Source: Hyphomicrobiaceae bacterium (GTDB taxonomy: Bacteria; Pseudomonadota; Alphaproteobacteria; Rhizobiales; Hyphomicrobiaceae). From it: DNA of 64,000 nt. Each line of letters opens with the position of its first letter. Position 1 is the stretch's first letter. The position numbers were made by a program, and so were the translations under genes. The stretch covers positions 62,001 through 126,000 of the forward strand of contig JAEUMD010000019.1 of NCBI GenBank assembly GCA_016793635.1, read 5' to 3'. Below are positions 1 through 8,937 of this stretch, one piece after another. Under the pieces are notes generated by a model that saw nothing but the letters and a program-made list of their open reading frames with translations, was not told where the DNA came from and did no database searches.

Positions 1-614
1 ATCGCGGGCATCGAAGGCGGCACGAAAAGCACCGGACGACGGATCTTGGTCGATGCGATCGACTGCGACAGATCGAGATCGGAGAAATCGAGCGGCAGCC
101 GTACCGGAGCTTCGCTGCCACCACTGGCATTCGCGCCGCTCTCCGCTGCCGCCGTGCCGGGTTCCGGCACCCGGCGCGACGCCGTCTGGCGCCCGTGCTC
201 GACGATCCAGCCGAACAGGTCTTTGACGTGAACCATGCCGCGAGGATCGTCGAGCGTGTCGTGGAACACGGGAATGCGCGAAACGCCCGCCTCCTCGAAC
301 TGCGCCAGCAGCTCGTACAATGGCTCGCTCTCGTCCAGCGAGATGATGTCGGCGCGCGGCACCATGATGTCTGCGACGCGGCTGGCACCAAAGCGCAGCA
401 GACGCAGCAACATGCGGCGCTCCTCGTCGGAGAAGGCGGCGGCCGTGCCGGTTGGCCCCTCCTTGAGCGCGTGCTCGAGTGTGTCGCGCAACGTCTGTGA
501 GCCTTGCAGGCCAAGACGGACGGGAAGTGATGAAAGCCAGCCCAAAAGCCCGCTGCGCGCCTCTTCCGCGCTCTGCTGGGCCTCGTTGCCGGTCGTGGGG
601 CTATCGATGGTCAT
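1..614 (-). CDS. Hemolysin/CorC-family CBS-domain protein (HlyC), 3' part off the left edge
   Basis: The frame starts at an ATG whose first base is 614 and stays open to the window edge, giving 204 visible residues. Residues 70-80 read RVADIMVPRAD, the start of the CBS pair of HlyC/CorC/TlyC proteins. A second CBS start (KIRRPVLFVPPS) lies at the cut, so the second CBS and the C-terminal CorC_HlyC domain are outside the window. There is no N-terminal membrane (DUF21) domain, so this is the soluble CorC type. An unusual Ser/Gly/Ala-rich linker separates the CBS halves. It is last in the miaB-phoH-ybeY-hlyC run, 43 bases after ybeY; lnt usually follows in alphaproteobacteria. The family is linked to Mg2+/Co2+ efflux; the function here is inferred from homology. 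Confidence 0.88.
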   Translation of the reverse strand, partial: MTIDSPTTGNEAQQSAEEARSGLLGWLSSLPVRLGLQGSQTLRDTLEHALKEGPTGTAAAFSDEERRMLLRLLRFGASRVADIMVPRADIISLDESEPLYELLAQFEEAGVSRIPVFHDTLDDPRGMVHVKDLFGWIVEHGRQTASRRVPEPGTAAAESGANASGGSEAPVRLPLDFSDLDLSQSIASTKIRRPVLFVPPSMPA

Positions 615-657
615 TGTCCGTGGTGTTTGCAAAATTTCGCTGCGTAGGGAATGGCGG

Positions 658-1260
658 CTAGTGCGCCGCCTTCTCGGGATCGGAGCCGGCATACGGATCG
701 TCGATGCCGAGACCAGCCAGCACCTCGATCTCGATGGCCTCCATGGCCTCGGCCTCCGGATCGGTCATGTGATCGTAGCCGACGAGATGCAGCACGGCAT
801 GTACGACAAGATGCTGGAGATGATGCGCGGGGCTGGTGCCGCTTTCTTCCGCCTCGGCACGGACGGTCTCGGCGGCGAGCACGATGTCGCCGAGCGAAGT
901 GCCCTGCTCCAGCGTAGCGGCGGGCGAGCCTGATGGTGCTGGAAACGAAAGCACGTTGGTCGGTTTCGGCTTGCCACGATATTGGCCGTTGAGACGCGCG
1001 ACCGCCGCATCGGACGAGAGCGCAACAACGATCTCGACGGCTCCGCGCGGAAGGCGCGATGCAACCGCGGAATGGCGGGCCGCAGCCGCAGCCGCGCGTG
1101 AAATCAAGGCATCAATGTCGTCGAACAGAGACCAGTCGCCATCGTCCTCGACGAGGTCGATGGCGATGCTCGATCGTGGCTCTGGGTCGGCGGCCTCGGG
1201 TACGCCGGCAGCCTGAGGTGAGGACGGCGTGGCGGCACGCGCTTGCGGCTTGGCGCTCAT
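658..1260 (-). CDS. ybeY: Endoribonuclease YbeY (rRNA maturation factor)
   Basis: A 200-residue protein of the UPF0054 family, a zinc-dependent endoribonuclease acting in 16S rRNA 3' maturation and ribosome quality control. The metal motif H-x3-H-x5-H is intact as H154, H158 and H164 within HAVLHLVGYDH. The central RGKPKPTNVLSFP segment is also typical. The first 30 residues are a low-complexity Ala/Pro extension. Its start codon overlaps the phoH stop by 4 bases, so the two are translationally coupled, the standard arrangement for this pair. Confidence 0.96.
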   Translation of the reverse strand: MSAKPQARAATPSSPQAAGVPEAADPEPRSSIAIDLVEDDGDWSLFDDIDALISRAAAAAARHSAVASRLPRGAVEIVVALSSDAAVARLNGQYRGKPKPTNVLSFPAPSGSPAATLEQGTSLGDIVLAAETVRAEAEESGTSPAHHLQHLVVHAVLHLVGYDHMTDPEAEAMEAIEIEVLAGLGIDDPYAGSDPEKAAH

Positions 1261-2291
1261 GACACCTGCCCCGGCGTGGGATCTGTAGCCACCCTGGCAT
1301 TGGCATTCGCCTGCCCCGGCCGCTCGTAGGCGTCGACGATACGCGCCACCAGATCGCGGCGCACGACGTCAGCGGTGGCGAAGCGCACGGCCTCGATGCC
1401 TTCGACGCCACGCAGCAGTCGCACGGCTTCCTCGAGGCCGGATGTCATGCCGGGCGGCAGGTCGATCTGGCTCGGATCGCCAGTCACCACCATCTTGGCG
1501 TTCTCGCCGAGACGGGTGAGGAACATCTTCATCTGCATGCTGGTGGTATTCTGCGCCTCGTCGAGAATGACGAACGCATTGGCGAGCGTGCGGCCTCGCA
1601 TGAAGGCGAGCGGCGCGATCTCGATGACGCCGGTCTCGATGTCGCGCTCCACCTTCTCAGGCGGCAGCACGTCGTAGAGGGCGTCGTAGAGCGGGCGAAG
1701 ATAGGGATCGACCTTCTCGCGCATGTCGCCCGGCAGGAACCCAAGGCGTTCGCCGGCCTCGACCGCGGGCCGCGAGAGAATGATGCGCTCGACGATACCG
1801 CGCTCGAGGAAATGGGCGGCGAAGGCGACGGCCAGATAGGTTTTGCCGGTGCCCGCGGGACCGATGCCGAAAACGAGGTCGGTCGATTGGATCGCGCGCA
1901 TGTAGGTGCTCTGGGTGCGCGTGCGGGCCTTGATGACACGACGGCGCGTCGCGATCTGCGCCTGGGCGCCGACATCGCCGGGGCTCGCCTCCTGGCGAAC
2001 GTGACGGATCAAGCCATCGATATCGCCGGGACCGACGGCGGCGCCTTTGCCCGCCATCGCGTAGATGTCCTCGAGCACCTGCCGGCCCATTTGGCACGCG
2101 GGTTCCGGCCCCGTGAGGATCACGACGTTGCCATGGGCATGCGCCCCGATGCCGAGGCGATCCTCGATCAGCGCCAGATTGGCGTCGAACTGACCGAGAA
2201 CGAGTGCGAGAAGCCGATTGTCCTCGAACGGCACGACAAGGCGGACGTTGCCGGTCTGCCCGCGAATACCTGTCAAGTCATTCATCTCCAT
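1257..2291 (-). CDS. PhoH-like ATPase (YbeZ type)
   Basis: 344 residues. Walker A GPAGTGKT is at residues 144-151 and Walker B VILDEAQ at 241-247, in a RecD-like P-loop fold typical of PhoH/YbeZ. The N-terminal 100 residues contain the KH-like segment that begins with a GNVVILTG strand. PhoH family members are cytoplasmic ATPases with predicted or shown RNA helicase activity, and YbeZ partners YbeY. The 4-base overlap with ybeY supports that pairing. The symbol phoH is often used, but the ybeZ branch is the better match by context. Confidence 0.93.
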   Translation of the reverse strand: MEMNDLTGIRGQTGNVRLVVPFEDNRLLALVLGQFDANLALIEDRLGIGAHAHGNVVILTGPEPACQMGRQVLEDIYAMAGKGAAVGPGDIDGLIRHVRQEASPGDVGAQAQIATRRRVIKARTRTQSTYMRAIQSTDLVFGIGPAGTGKTYLAVAFAAHFLERGIVERIILSRPAVEAGERLGFLPGDMREKVDPYLRPLYDALYDVLPPEKVERDIETGVIEIAPLAFMRGRTLANAFVILDEAQNTTSMQMKMFLTRLGENAKMVVTGDPSQIDLPPGMTSGLEEAVRLLRGVEGIEAVRFATADVVRRDLVARIVDAYERPGQANANARVATDPTPGQVS

Positions 2292-2493
2292 GCCGACCGG
2301 AGCGGCCGGCGCTGCGCCGATGCCGACGTCCGGCGATGATCACCCGCCCGAGTTGCTGATCGCAGGGTAGGCGCTCAATGCCGATCGATTCCAGAGGAAC
2401 AATCGCGCCGACCCTTGAACCAACTCGAACGGAACCATGCCCGACGCTCGTGACAGACGCCTACAAGCTGCCGGCCGAGCGATGACGGGGCGA

Positions 2494-3882
2494 TCATTCC
2501 GCCGCAATTCCGCGATGTCCAGGGAATTTGTCGTGCGTTGCCGACGCGGCGATGACACCGGAGAGGCTGTTCGGACCCGAGCCGAGGATTTCCACAGGAA
2601 CGATTCGACCGAGCAGTGCCTCGTCGGCGAACGCATGGACGGCCTGGAGGTACGGCGAGCGTCCGATGAGCTGGCCATCGTGGCGGCCGGCACGCTCGAA
2701 CAGCACGGGAACCGTGCGACCGACACACGCCGCGTTGAAACGCTTCTGCTGCCCGTCCAGCCGCTGCTGGAGGCGGAACAGGCGCTCGGTCTTGACGCTC
2801 TCGGGCACCTGGTCGTCCATCTTCGCCGCGGGCGTGCCCGGACGAGCGCTATATTTGAACGTGTAGGCCTGCGCGAAACCGACGGTATCGACGATCTTGA
2901 GTGTGGCTTCGAAATCGGCGTCGGTCTCACCGGGGAACCCGACGATGAAGTCGGTGGAGAGGGCGATATCGGGCCGCGCCTTGCGGATGCGGGCGACTAG
3001 GGCGAGGTAATCCGCGGCCGTGTGCTTCCGGTTCATCGCCGCGAGCATGCGGTCGGAGCCGGATTGCACGGGCAGATGCAGGAACGGCATCAGCTTCGGC
3101 TCGTGTGCGTGGGCGGCGATCAGATCATCCGTCATGTCGCGCGGGTGGCTGGTGGTGTAGCGCAGCCGCTCCAGTCCATCGATGCGGGCGAGGCGATCGA
3201 TGAGGCCGGCGAGACTCGCCGTGCCACCGCCCTCGCTGGCGCCGTGATACGCGTTGACGTTCTGGCCGAGCAGCGTCACCTCGGAGACGCCGCGCGCCAC
3301 CAGCGCCTCGGCTTCCGCGACGATGGCCGCGACGGAGCGTGAATATTCCATGCCGCGCGTATAGGGCACGACGCAGAAGGTGCAAAACTTGTCGCAACCT
3401 TCCTGCACGGTCAGAAACGCAGTCGCGGTGCGGGCCTTACCGCGCGCCGGCAACCGTTCGAACTTCTCTTCTTCGGGGAACTGGGTCTCGACCACGGAAC
3501 GCCGATCCGACGCAGCTTGGCGCAGCAAGTCCGGCATGCGGTGATAGCTTTGCGGGCCGATCACCAGATCGACGACCGGCGCACGCGAGACGATTTCCGA
3601 TCCCTCGGCCTGAGCCACGCAGCCGGCGACGGCCACCTGGGTTTCGCGGCCGAGTGCAAGGCGCTCTTCCTTCACCTGACGAATACGACCGAGTTCGGAA
3701 TAAACCTTGTCGGCGGCCTTTTCGCGGATGTGGCAGGTATTGAGAACGACGAGGTCCGCCTCCTCGAGCACATCGGTCTCGCGGTAGCCCTCGGCCTCGA
3801 GTGCCTCCGTCATGCGCTCGGAATCGTAGACGTTCATCTGGCATCCGAACGTCTTGACGAGAACCTTCTTGGCTCCCGGCAT
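2494..3882 (-). CDS. miaB: tRNA-2-methylthio-N6-dimethylallyladenosine synthase MiaB
   Basis: Radical SAM methylthiotransferase that converts i6A37 to ms2i6A37 in tRNAs reading UNN codons. Starting at MPGAKK gives 462 residues. The N-terminal UPF0004 domain has [12 protein letters not shown], the radical SAM cluster motif CDKFCTFC lies near residue 165, and a C-terminal TRAM domain follows. I chose the ATG at 3882 over an upstream in-frame start at 3906 because an AGG lies 8 bases ahead and homologues begin at this point. It is first of the miaB-phoH-ybeY-hlyC run; about 200 bases separate it from phoH. Confidence 0.96.
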   Translation of the reverse strand: MPGAKKVLVKTFGCQMNVYDSERMTEALEAEGYRETDVLEEADLVVLNTCHIREKAADKVYSELGRIRQVKEERLALGRETQVAVAGCVAQAEGSEIVSRAPVVDLVIGPQSYHRMPDLLRQAASDRRSVVETQFPEEEKFERLPARGKARTATAFLTVQEGCDKFCTFCVVPYTRGMEYSRSVAAIVAEAEALVARGVSEVTLLGQNVNAYHGASEGGGTASLAGLIDRLARIDGLERLRYTTSHPRDMTDDLIAAHAHEPKLMPFLHLPVQSGSDRMLAAMNRKHTAADYLALVARIRKARPDIALSTDFIVGFPGETDADFEATLKIVDTVGFAQAYTFKYSARPGTPAAKMDDQVPESVKTERLFRLQQRLDGQQKRFNAACVGRTVPVLFERAGRHDGQLIGRSPYLQAVHAFADEALLGRIVPVEILGSGPNSLSGVIAASATHDKFPGHRGIAAE

Positions 3883-4187
3883 ATGGCAACCTCGCTCGAG
3901 ACTCAAACCGCGGTTCGCGGCACGGCGGACAAACTAAGGGGTGGAATGTTCCGATCCCATTAACCAGGCCCATTGACCAGGCCCATTGACCAGGATGGCG
4001 TCGCAACCGGCGTGATGGTCCTGCCGGTTTACAGCGTCCGATCCTCCGCCACCACCGCCCCTGCGGGTAGTCCACACCCACAAGAAGGTGGCAGCCGACG
4101 CCACATGTTGCACTGCATCATGAGGCATTCGGGGATTGTGCGCAACCGTCACGAGGGCGTCAAAATCGACGCGGAGGGCGGGCCCGG
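3883..4187. other. Intergenic region between plsC and miaB
   Basis: About 305 bases with no convincing gene on either strand. It must hold the promoter or leader for miaB. The only internal structure I see is a short tandem repeat at 3963-3994, listed separately. Confidence 0.6.
3963..3994. repeat. 13-bp tandem repeat (2.5 copies)
   Basis: The unit ACCAGGCCCATTG occurs exactly at 3963-3975 and 3976-3988, followed by a partial ACCAGG at 3989-3994. It lies 81 bases upstream of the miaB start, in its leader or promoter region. Such short repeats are slippage-prone; no function is evident. Confidence 0.85.
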
Positions 4188-5069
4188 TCAGACCATGCGC
4201 GACCGCTCGGCGTCGGCGCGTCGCATGCGAACCGGTGGCGGTGGTTCCGACGGCCGGGTGGTTGTGATCGACTCCAGCGGAGACCGGCCGCGCAGAACCC
4301 TGACGACATTGGCGCGAACCTCGTCCTCGCTGTGGCGGGCGAGTTGCTTGCGATCGGCAAACGAGTCGAGAGGCACCGGCGCTCCGACGACGATGCGGAC
4401 GTCGAGCGGACCGGCCTGCAGCAGCTTCCAGGCGTGCTGCGGCAGCTCCATGTCGCCGTACCAGCCGGTGAGCGGACGATCCGCCCAACCGAGCGGTACG
4501 CCATGCACGCGCTCGTAGACCACCGACACGGTCTGGACGACCGCCTCTGGTACGCTCGATGCCACCTTGGCCGGCGGCTTGGCCGCCGCGAACAGCGACG
4601 TGCGGAAAGGCAGCACGCGGTTGCCGTCGCTCGAGGTGCCTTCGGCAAACAGCACGATGGCATCGCCCGACCGCAGTCGTTCAATGATTTCACTCGCCGT
4701 TTCGCCAACCGCCGTGCGCCGTTCGCGGTCAACGAACACCGTCCGCTGCAATCGCGCCAGCACGGAAACACCGGGCCACGATCCGACCTCGCGCTTGGCG
4801 ACGAACGAAACGGGCGCCACCGCCGACAGCACGGGGATGTCGAGCCAGGAGGTGTGGTTGGCGATCAGAAGCACGGGCCTGTCCCGACGCACCTCGCCCT
4901 CGATATGGAGGCGGATCCCGAGCAGACGGCAAACGTTGCGATGATACCAGTGCGGCAGCCTGCGAGCGCCGTTCGATCCAAACCGTAGGAGCGCGGCCTG
5001 CACCGGCATGAGCGGCAACGTGAGGCCGAAGAAGCCCGTCAATACGGCGCCGGCTCTGAGCTTGCCCAT
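4188..5069 (-). CDS. 1-acyl-sn-glycerol-3-phosphate acyltransferase (PlsC family)
   Basis: 293 residues with an N-terminal hydrophobic segment (residues 8-30) and the H-x4-D acyltransferase motif NHTSWLD at H72-D77. Motif III is FAEGTSSDG around 141-149. It would transfer a second acyl chain in phosphatidic acid synthesis at the inner membrane, or act as an OlsA-like lyso-ornithine-lipid acyltransferase, since an OlsB-like gene lies at 15761. Sequence alone does not separate these roles. Context is the tsaB-rimI-plsC-miaB run. The last 25 residues are Arg/Pro-rich and variable. Confidence 0.88.
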   Translation of the reverse strand: MGKLRAGAVLTGFFGLTLPLMPVQAALLRFGSNGARRLPHWYHRNVCRLLGIRLHIEGEVRRDRPVLLIANHTSWLDIPVLSAVAPVSFVAKREVGSWPGVSVLARLQRTVFVDRERRTAVGETASEIIERLRSGDAIVLFAEGTSSDGNRVLPFRTSLFAAAKPPAKVASSVPEAVVQTVSVVYERVHGVPLGWADRPLTGWYGDMELPQHAWKLLQAGPLDVRIVVGAPVPLDSFADRKQLARHSEDEVRANVVRVLRGRSPLESITTTRPSEPPPPVRMRRADAERSRMV

Positions 5070-5298
5070 GGCATCGTCCCCCTAGGGAACAGCTTTGGCC
5101 GAGGGAAGCACACGGCCGATGGCACTGCCCCTCATCGAGATCAAGGGCGTTCGATCCGTTTGCCCGGCAAATGAACCCGCCGGCACCGGAGCGCGCCAAG
5201 GTGGCGCAAGCACGCTTTAGGACACGCCCATGACGCTCGCGTGACAGCGGCTGCGGCTGCGCTGATGCGGCGCGGCCGGCACCACCGGACGAACGCCC

Positions 5299-5814
5299 TC
5301 AACGGTCGAGCGGCAACGCCAGGACCAGCGCGTCCTTCGGCTGCCCGCCGGGCTGATCGTAGTAGCCCTTGCGCATGCCGACCGCGGTGAAGCCGAGCCC
5401 ACGATACAGCTCGAAGGCGGCCTGGTTGTCGGCGGCGACCTCGAGGAACACGCGCTTGGCCTCAGCCCGTTTGACGGCGCGGGCAAGGCCCTCCACCAGT
5501 ACCTTGCCGATACCGCGGCGCTGCCAGCGCGGCAGCACGCCGATGCTCAGCACCTCGGCCTCGTCGGCGGCGATCTGCCCGACGACGAAGCCCGCTGGCT
5601 CCGGAAGCGCGTCGATGCCGTCGCGCACGCGCGCGAGAAACGCAGTCGATCCCGGATGCGCCAGCATTTCGACGAGGCTCGACTCCGTCCACGCCGGGTT
5701 GAACAGAGCGCGATGCATTTCCGCGATCTCGGCGGCACGCTCGGGACCGGCCCAGACCAGGCTGATGAACTTCGGATCGAGCCGGCTGGCCTTGCCAGTC
5801 GCCGTCGTTGTCAT
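5299..5814 (-). CDS. rimI: GNAT acetyltransferase, ribosomal-protein-alanine acetyltransferase RimI type
   Basis: 171 residues with a single GNAT domain. The acetyl-CoA loop is RWQRRGIGKVLVEGL, preceded by the strand AEVLSIGVLP and followed by EVAADNQAAFELYRGLGF, a classic RimI layout. RimI acetylates the N-terminal Ala of ribosomal protein S18. Its start overlaps the tsaB stop by 4 bases, the usual tsaB-rimI coupling. Specificity for S18 is inferred from this context. Confidence 0.9.
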   Translation of the reverse strand: MTTTATGKASRLDPKFISLVWAGPERAAEIAEMHRALFNPAWTESSLVEMLAHPGSTAFLARVRDGIDALPEPAGFVVGQIAADEAEVLSIGVLPRWQRRGIGKVLVEGLARAVKRAEAKRVFLEVAADNQAAFELYRGLGFTAVGMRKGYYDQPGGQPKDALVLALPLDR

Positions 5815-6554
5815 ATCGCTACCCTCTCGATGGACTTGCCGACCTGCGGCTTGGCGTCCGCGGGCCTCAGATAGAGTGGTTTAACAGGCGTAGAAAGCGG
5901 CTCCAGCCGGACCGCCACACGCATCAGGTCGGCCGCATCCGGCAGCAGGTCGGGGAAGTGCCACGCCGCCTCCCGTCCGAGCTCAGCCGCGCAGGTTGCC
6001 GCCGCCTCCGCCCCCGAACCGCAGAAATCGACCTTCGGCATTCCCCCAAGCCGGGCGGCCTGATCCAGATCGGCAACGATCGGCTCGCCTTGGGCGTCCG
6101 CCCCTTTGCCGTCCGTGCGGTACGAAAAACGCTGGGCATAGAATTCGCCACGGCGGGCGTCCACGACGACGACGAGATCGCTCGCGCGGCACTCGTTCTG
6201 CGCCGTGCCGCGCTCGGCGGATAAAGCCCTGGCAGCCTTGTCCCCCATCACAGCGAGCGTCGATGCGGCGACGATCCGCGCCTTCGAGGCCAACGCCAGT
6301 GCCCGCGCCGTCGCGACCGATATACGTGTTCCGGTGAAAGATCCTGGACCCACGGTAACGGCAACGACGTCGATGTCGCTCAGCGTCAGCCGCGAGGCCG
6401 AGAGTACCTCGCCGATCATCGGTACGAGACGCTCCGCGTGGCCCATCTGCATCGGCTCAAAACGGCTTTCGGACTCGGGCGCGTCGCCGCCGAGACCACG
6501 CCCGACCGCCACGGAGCACGCCGCAAAACTTGTATCGAAAGCCAGCACATTCAT
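5811..6554 (-). CDS. tsaB: tRNA threonylcarbamoyladenosine biosynthesis protein TsaB
   Basis: 247 residues of the ASKHA-fold TsaB family. It opens with NVLAFDTSFAACSVAVG (nucleotide-phosphate loop) and has the conserved VGPGSFTGTRISVATARALA segment near residue 70. TsaB is the non-catalytic partner of TsaD in t6A37 synthesis. It is coupled to rimI by a 4-base overlap. A perfect-stem hairpin and the nitroreductase gene lie upstream. Confidence 0.95.
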   Translation of the reverse strand: MNVLAFDTSFAACSVAVGRGLGGDAPESESRFEPMQMGHAERLVPMIGEVLSASRLTLSDIDVVAVTVGPGSFTGTRISVATARALALASKARIVAASTLAVMGDKAARALSAERGTAQNECRASDLVVVVDARRGEFYAQRFSYRTDGKGADAQGEPIVADLDQAARLGGMPKVDFCGSGAEAAATCAAELGREAAWHFPDLLPDAADLMRVAVRLEPLSTPVKPLYLRPADAKPQVGKSIERVAI

Positions 6555-6675
6555 CGCGCGGGCAAACTACACGCGCGCACCCGCGAATGCACTACAGTTT
6601 CGCCAACTCGCAATGGGTGCGGCCGTGAGGTCACACGTGTCCAGGAAAGGTGCACGAAATCTCGATAATCGGTCT

Positions 6676-6708
6676 GTGGCCGACCGTCCTTCAGGACCGG
6701 TCGGCCAC
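6676..6708 (-). terminator. Strong hairpin after the nitroreductase gene
   Basis: GTGGCCGACCG-TCCT pairs with AGGACCGGTCGGCCAC: 15 base pairs with one bulged base, starting 6 bases after the nitroreductase stop on the minus strand. There is no clear U-tract, so it may act as a terminator, a 3' stabiliser or an attenuator before tsaB. Confidence 0.65.
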
Positions 6709-6713
6709 GCGCC

Positions 6714-7304
6714 TCAGACGATCTTCGCCATGTCGTCGAACGCGAAGCGCGGGCTGCGCGGGAACAGCCCTTTGGGATCGCCGTAGCCGAGATTGCAGAG
6801 GAAGTTCGAGCGATAAGTCGTACCGGCGAAGAACTCCTTGTCGACCCCCTCCATGTCGAAACCCGACATCGGCCCGACGTCGAGACCGAGCGCTCTCGCG
6901 GCAAGCATCAGATATGCACCCTGCAGCGTGGCGTTACGGAACGCCGTCGCCTCGATCTTCGGCTTGTTGCCGGCGAACCAACTGCGCGCGTCCGCGTGCG
7001 GAAAGAGGAACGGCAACTTCTCGTGAAATTCCACGTCCTCGCCGATGATGACGCAAACGGGAGCCTGCATCGTCTTCTCGTCGTTGCCCGGTGACAGAAG
7101 CGGCTTCAGTCGCGCCTTGGCCGCCGCGGACTTGACGAAGACGAGCCGCGCGGGCGACGAGTTGGCGCTCGTCGGCGCCCATTTCATCACCTCGACAAGG
7201 CGCCGAAGAAGGTCGTCCGGCACGTCCTTCTGTCGCCAAGCGTTGTGTGTGCGTGCCTCGAAGAACAGGGTGTCCAGGGCCTTCTGGTCCAGGGCATCGG
7301 CCAT
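6714..7304 (-). CDS. Nitroreductase-family protein, malonic semialdehyde reductase RutE type
   Basis: 196 residues from the ATG at 7304, exactly the length of E. coli RutE. That start has a strong GGAGG seven bases upstream; an earlier in-frame start at 7370 would run back toward the terminator and is rejected. FMN-binding nitroreductase features include [11 protein letters not shown] near the N-terminus, the segment [13 protein letters not shown] and the C-terminal NLGYGDP. RutE reduces 3-oxopropanoate to 3-hydroxypropanoate in pyrimidine degradation, but no other rut genes are nearby, so the substrate here is open. Confidence 0.86.
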   Translation of the reverse strand: MADALDQKALDTLFFEARTHNAWRQKDVPDDLLRRLVEVMKWAPTSANSSPARLVFVKSAAAKARLKPLLSPGNDEKTMQAPVCVIIGEDVEFHEKLPFLFPHADARSWFAGNKPKIEATAFRNATLQGAYLMLAARALGLDVGPMSGFDMEGVDKEFFAGTTYRSNFLCNLGYGDPKGLFPRSPRFAFDDMAKIV

Positions 7305-7369
7305 TCTCGTTCCTCCGGTTCGTTTTTTCATCTGATACCCGGCCTCGCTTGCAGGCGGGCCTAGAAACA

Positions 7370-7397
7370 AGAAAACCCCGCGGTGCGGGGCTTTCTT
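7370..7397 (-). terminator. Rho-independent terminator after nfu
   Basis: On the minus strand AAGCCCCGC-ACC-GCGGGGTTTTC forms a 6-bp GC stem with flanking A/T pairs and a short T-run, 24 bases after the nfu stop. The plus strand also reads AAAACCCCGC...GCGGGGCTTT, so it could act in both directions. Confidence 0.85.
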
Positions 7398-7420
7398 CGA
7401 TCAGCCGAGATCACTCGGCA

Positions 7421-7975
7421 TCAAACGGCGCGGACCTCGTGCACTTCTGGGCAGAAGTGCTTCAGCAGGTTCTCGATGCCGTGGCGCAGCGTCGCCGTCG
7501 AGCTCGGGCAGCCCGAGCAGGCGCCGCGCATGTGAAGGTAGACGATGCCGTCGCGGAAGCCGGCGAAGGTGATGTCGCCGCCATCCTGCGCGACTGCCGG
7601 ACGAACGCGCGTCTCCAGCAGCTCCTTGATGGTCGCCACCGTGTCCTCGTCATCCTCGTCGTAGTTACCGGCAGTGGTGTCGTTGGCGCCATCAGCCGCA
7701 ACCACGGGGGCGCCCGACATGTAGTGCTCCATGATCGCACCAAGGATCATGGGCTTCAGGTGCTGCCACTCACTGTCGCCCTTGGTCACCGAAATAAAAT
7801 CGGCGCCGAGGAAAACGCCCTTCACGCCGTCGATGTCGAACAGGCGCTCGGCCAGCGGCGACTCGCCGGCTTCGCTGCGCGAGCGGAAATCGGCCGTACC
7901 CTGGCCGAGCACCGGCTTGCCTGGGACGAACTTGAGAGTTGCCGGATTCGGAGTTGCCTCGGTCTGAATGAACAT
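7421..7975 (-). CDS. NifU-like Fe-S cluster scaffold/carrier protein (Nfu type)
   Basis: 184 residues. The N-terminal Nfu_N domain (residues 1-90) opens with MFIQTEATPNPATLKFVPG, the signature of mitochondrial and alphaproteobacterial Nfu1. The C-terminal NifU domain carries the cluster-ligating CxxC in RGACSGCPSS. A short acidic linker around residues 103-112 joins them. It is expected to deliver 4Fe-4S clusters to client enzymes; MiaB and HemW encoded in this window are plausible clients of such a carrier. It is followed by a terminator. Confidence 0.94.
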   Translation of the reverse strand: MFIQTEATPNPATLKFVPGKPVLGQGTADFRSRSEAGESPLAERLFDIDGVKGVFLGADFISVTKGDSEWQHLKPMILGAIMEHYMSGAPVVAADGANDTTAGNYDEDDEDTVATIKELLETRVRPAVAQDGGDITFAGFRDGIVYLHMRGACSGCPSSTATLRHGIENLLKHFCPEVHEVRAV

Positions 7976-8319
7976 TCGGAAGTTCCCTGGCGTTTGCTGT
8001 CGTTGGCCGGCCGATGCGGGGCCGATGCTCGTGGGGCTCGTGCTCCGACCGTACTGCCTCGTGCCTTGCCGGCATTGGAATACGGCGTCAGGTGGCGGCG
8101 GCCCTTCCGCGAGCCGTGCCCATCTTTAGAACCGTTCGAAACAGCATGTAGGCGATCGATGCGAAAAAGTCGAGCCCCGGCCTCGCAATTCGGCGGGGAT
8201 TTGTGCGCTTCGAGGATCACATTTCCGCAGCCGACAGGGATCGTACCGGAAGGGACCGCCAGAAGCCCGCCAGAAGCCCGGCGGAGTGCCTTTCCAAGCG
8301 CCGCGGAGCCGCCGCGCGC
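7976..8319. other. Intergenic region between the universal stress gene and nfu
   Basis: 344 bases with no supported gene. It must contain the nfu promoter. The only internal structure noted is an 11-bp tandem duplication at 8258-8279. Confidence 0.6.
8258..8279. repeat. 11-bp direct tandem duplication
   Basis: GCCAGAAGCCC occurs twice back to back (8258-8268 and 8269-8279), just 3' of the universal stress gene. It looks like a simple slippage duplication. Confidence 0.8.
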
Positions 8320-8823
8320 TCAGGCCAGCGCGCGAATGTCGTCGAGCGCCAGGTTGCCTGGAACGATGGTGATCGGCACGGGGAACTTGCCCGCGACCGA
8401 GCCGGCGGCTAGTGACGACACCAGCGGGCCGGGGCCCTTGACGTCGGTGGCGGCGCCGAGCACCAGCAACGCGATGTCCTCGTCGTCCTCGATGAGCTTC
8501 AGGATCGCCTCGGCCTTGTTGCCCTCGCGAATGACTTCTTCCGTGCCAACGCTCTCGAACCCGGCAATGTTGAGCTTGCGGCGGAACAGGCGGAACAGGG
8601 CGCGCGCCTTGTTCGTCTCTTCGTCGATCTGCACCTGACGCACGCCCATCCAGTGGTGGAAACCCTGCGGTTCCACCACGAAGATCATGACGATCAGGCC
8701 GCCCGAATGCTGAATGCGGCTGGCCGCGAAGTAGAGGGCGGATTCGACCTCGGCGCTCTCGTCGACGACGAGCAGGAATTTGCGCCGGTGACCCGATTCG
8801 AAGCTACGACGTTTTTTCATCAT
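8320..8823 (-). CDS. Universal stress protein (UspA family)
   Basis: About 167 residues from the ATG at 8823 (an adjacent ATG lies at 8820). A Usp fold is indicated by the opening strand KFLLVVDES and the late GxxG-like nucleotide region in VLGAATDVKGPGPLVSSLA ending GKFPVPITIVPG, which matches ATP-binding Usp proteins. A single domain is present. In many alphaproteobacteria it lies between trpS and the nfu gene, as here. Its biochemical role is not predictable beyond stress adaptation. An ORF extension to 8895 lacks family similarity. Confidence 0.85.
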   Translation of the reverse strand: MMKKRRSFESGHRRKFLLVVDESAEVESALYFAASRIQHSGGLIVMIFVVEPQGFHHWMGVRQVQIDEETNKARALFRLFRRKLNIAGFESVGTEEVIREGNKAEAILKLIEDDEDIALLVLGAATDVKGPGPLVSSLAAGSVAGKFPVPITIVPGNLALDDIRALA

Positions 8824-8937
8824 GCACCGATGCTGCCATGTGCTTTCGCCTATCGCAATATTGCACAGACGGGGGACGACGCGCGACTGCGGCAAAACGA
8901 GCCGCCTCGACGGCCGAACGAACGCCGACTGTAACGA

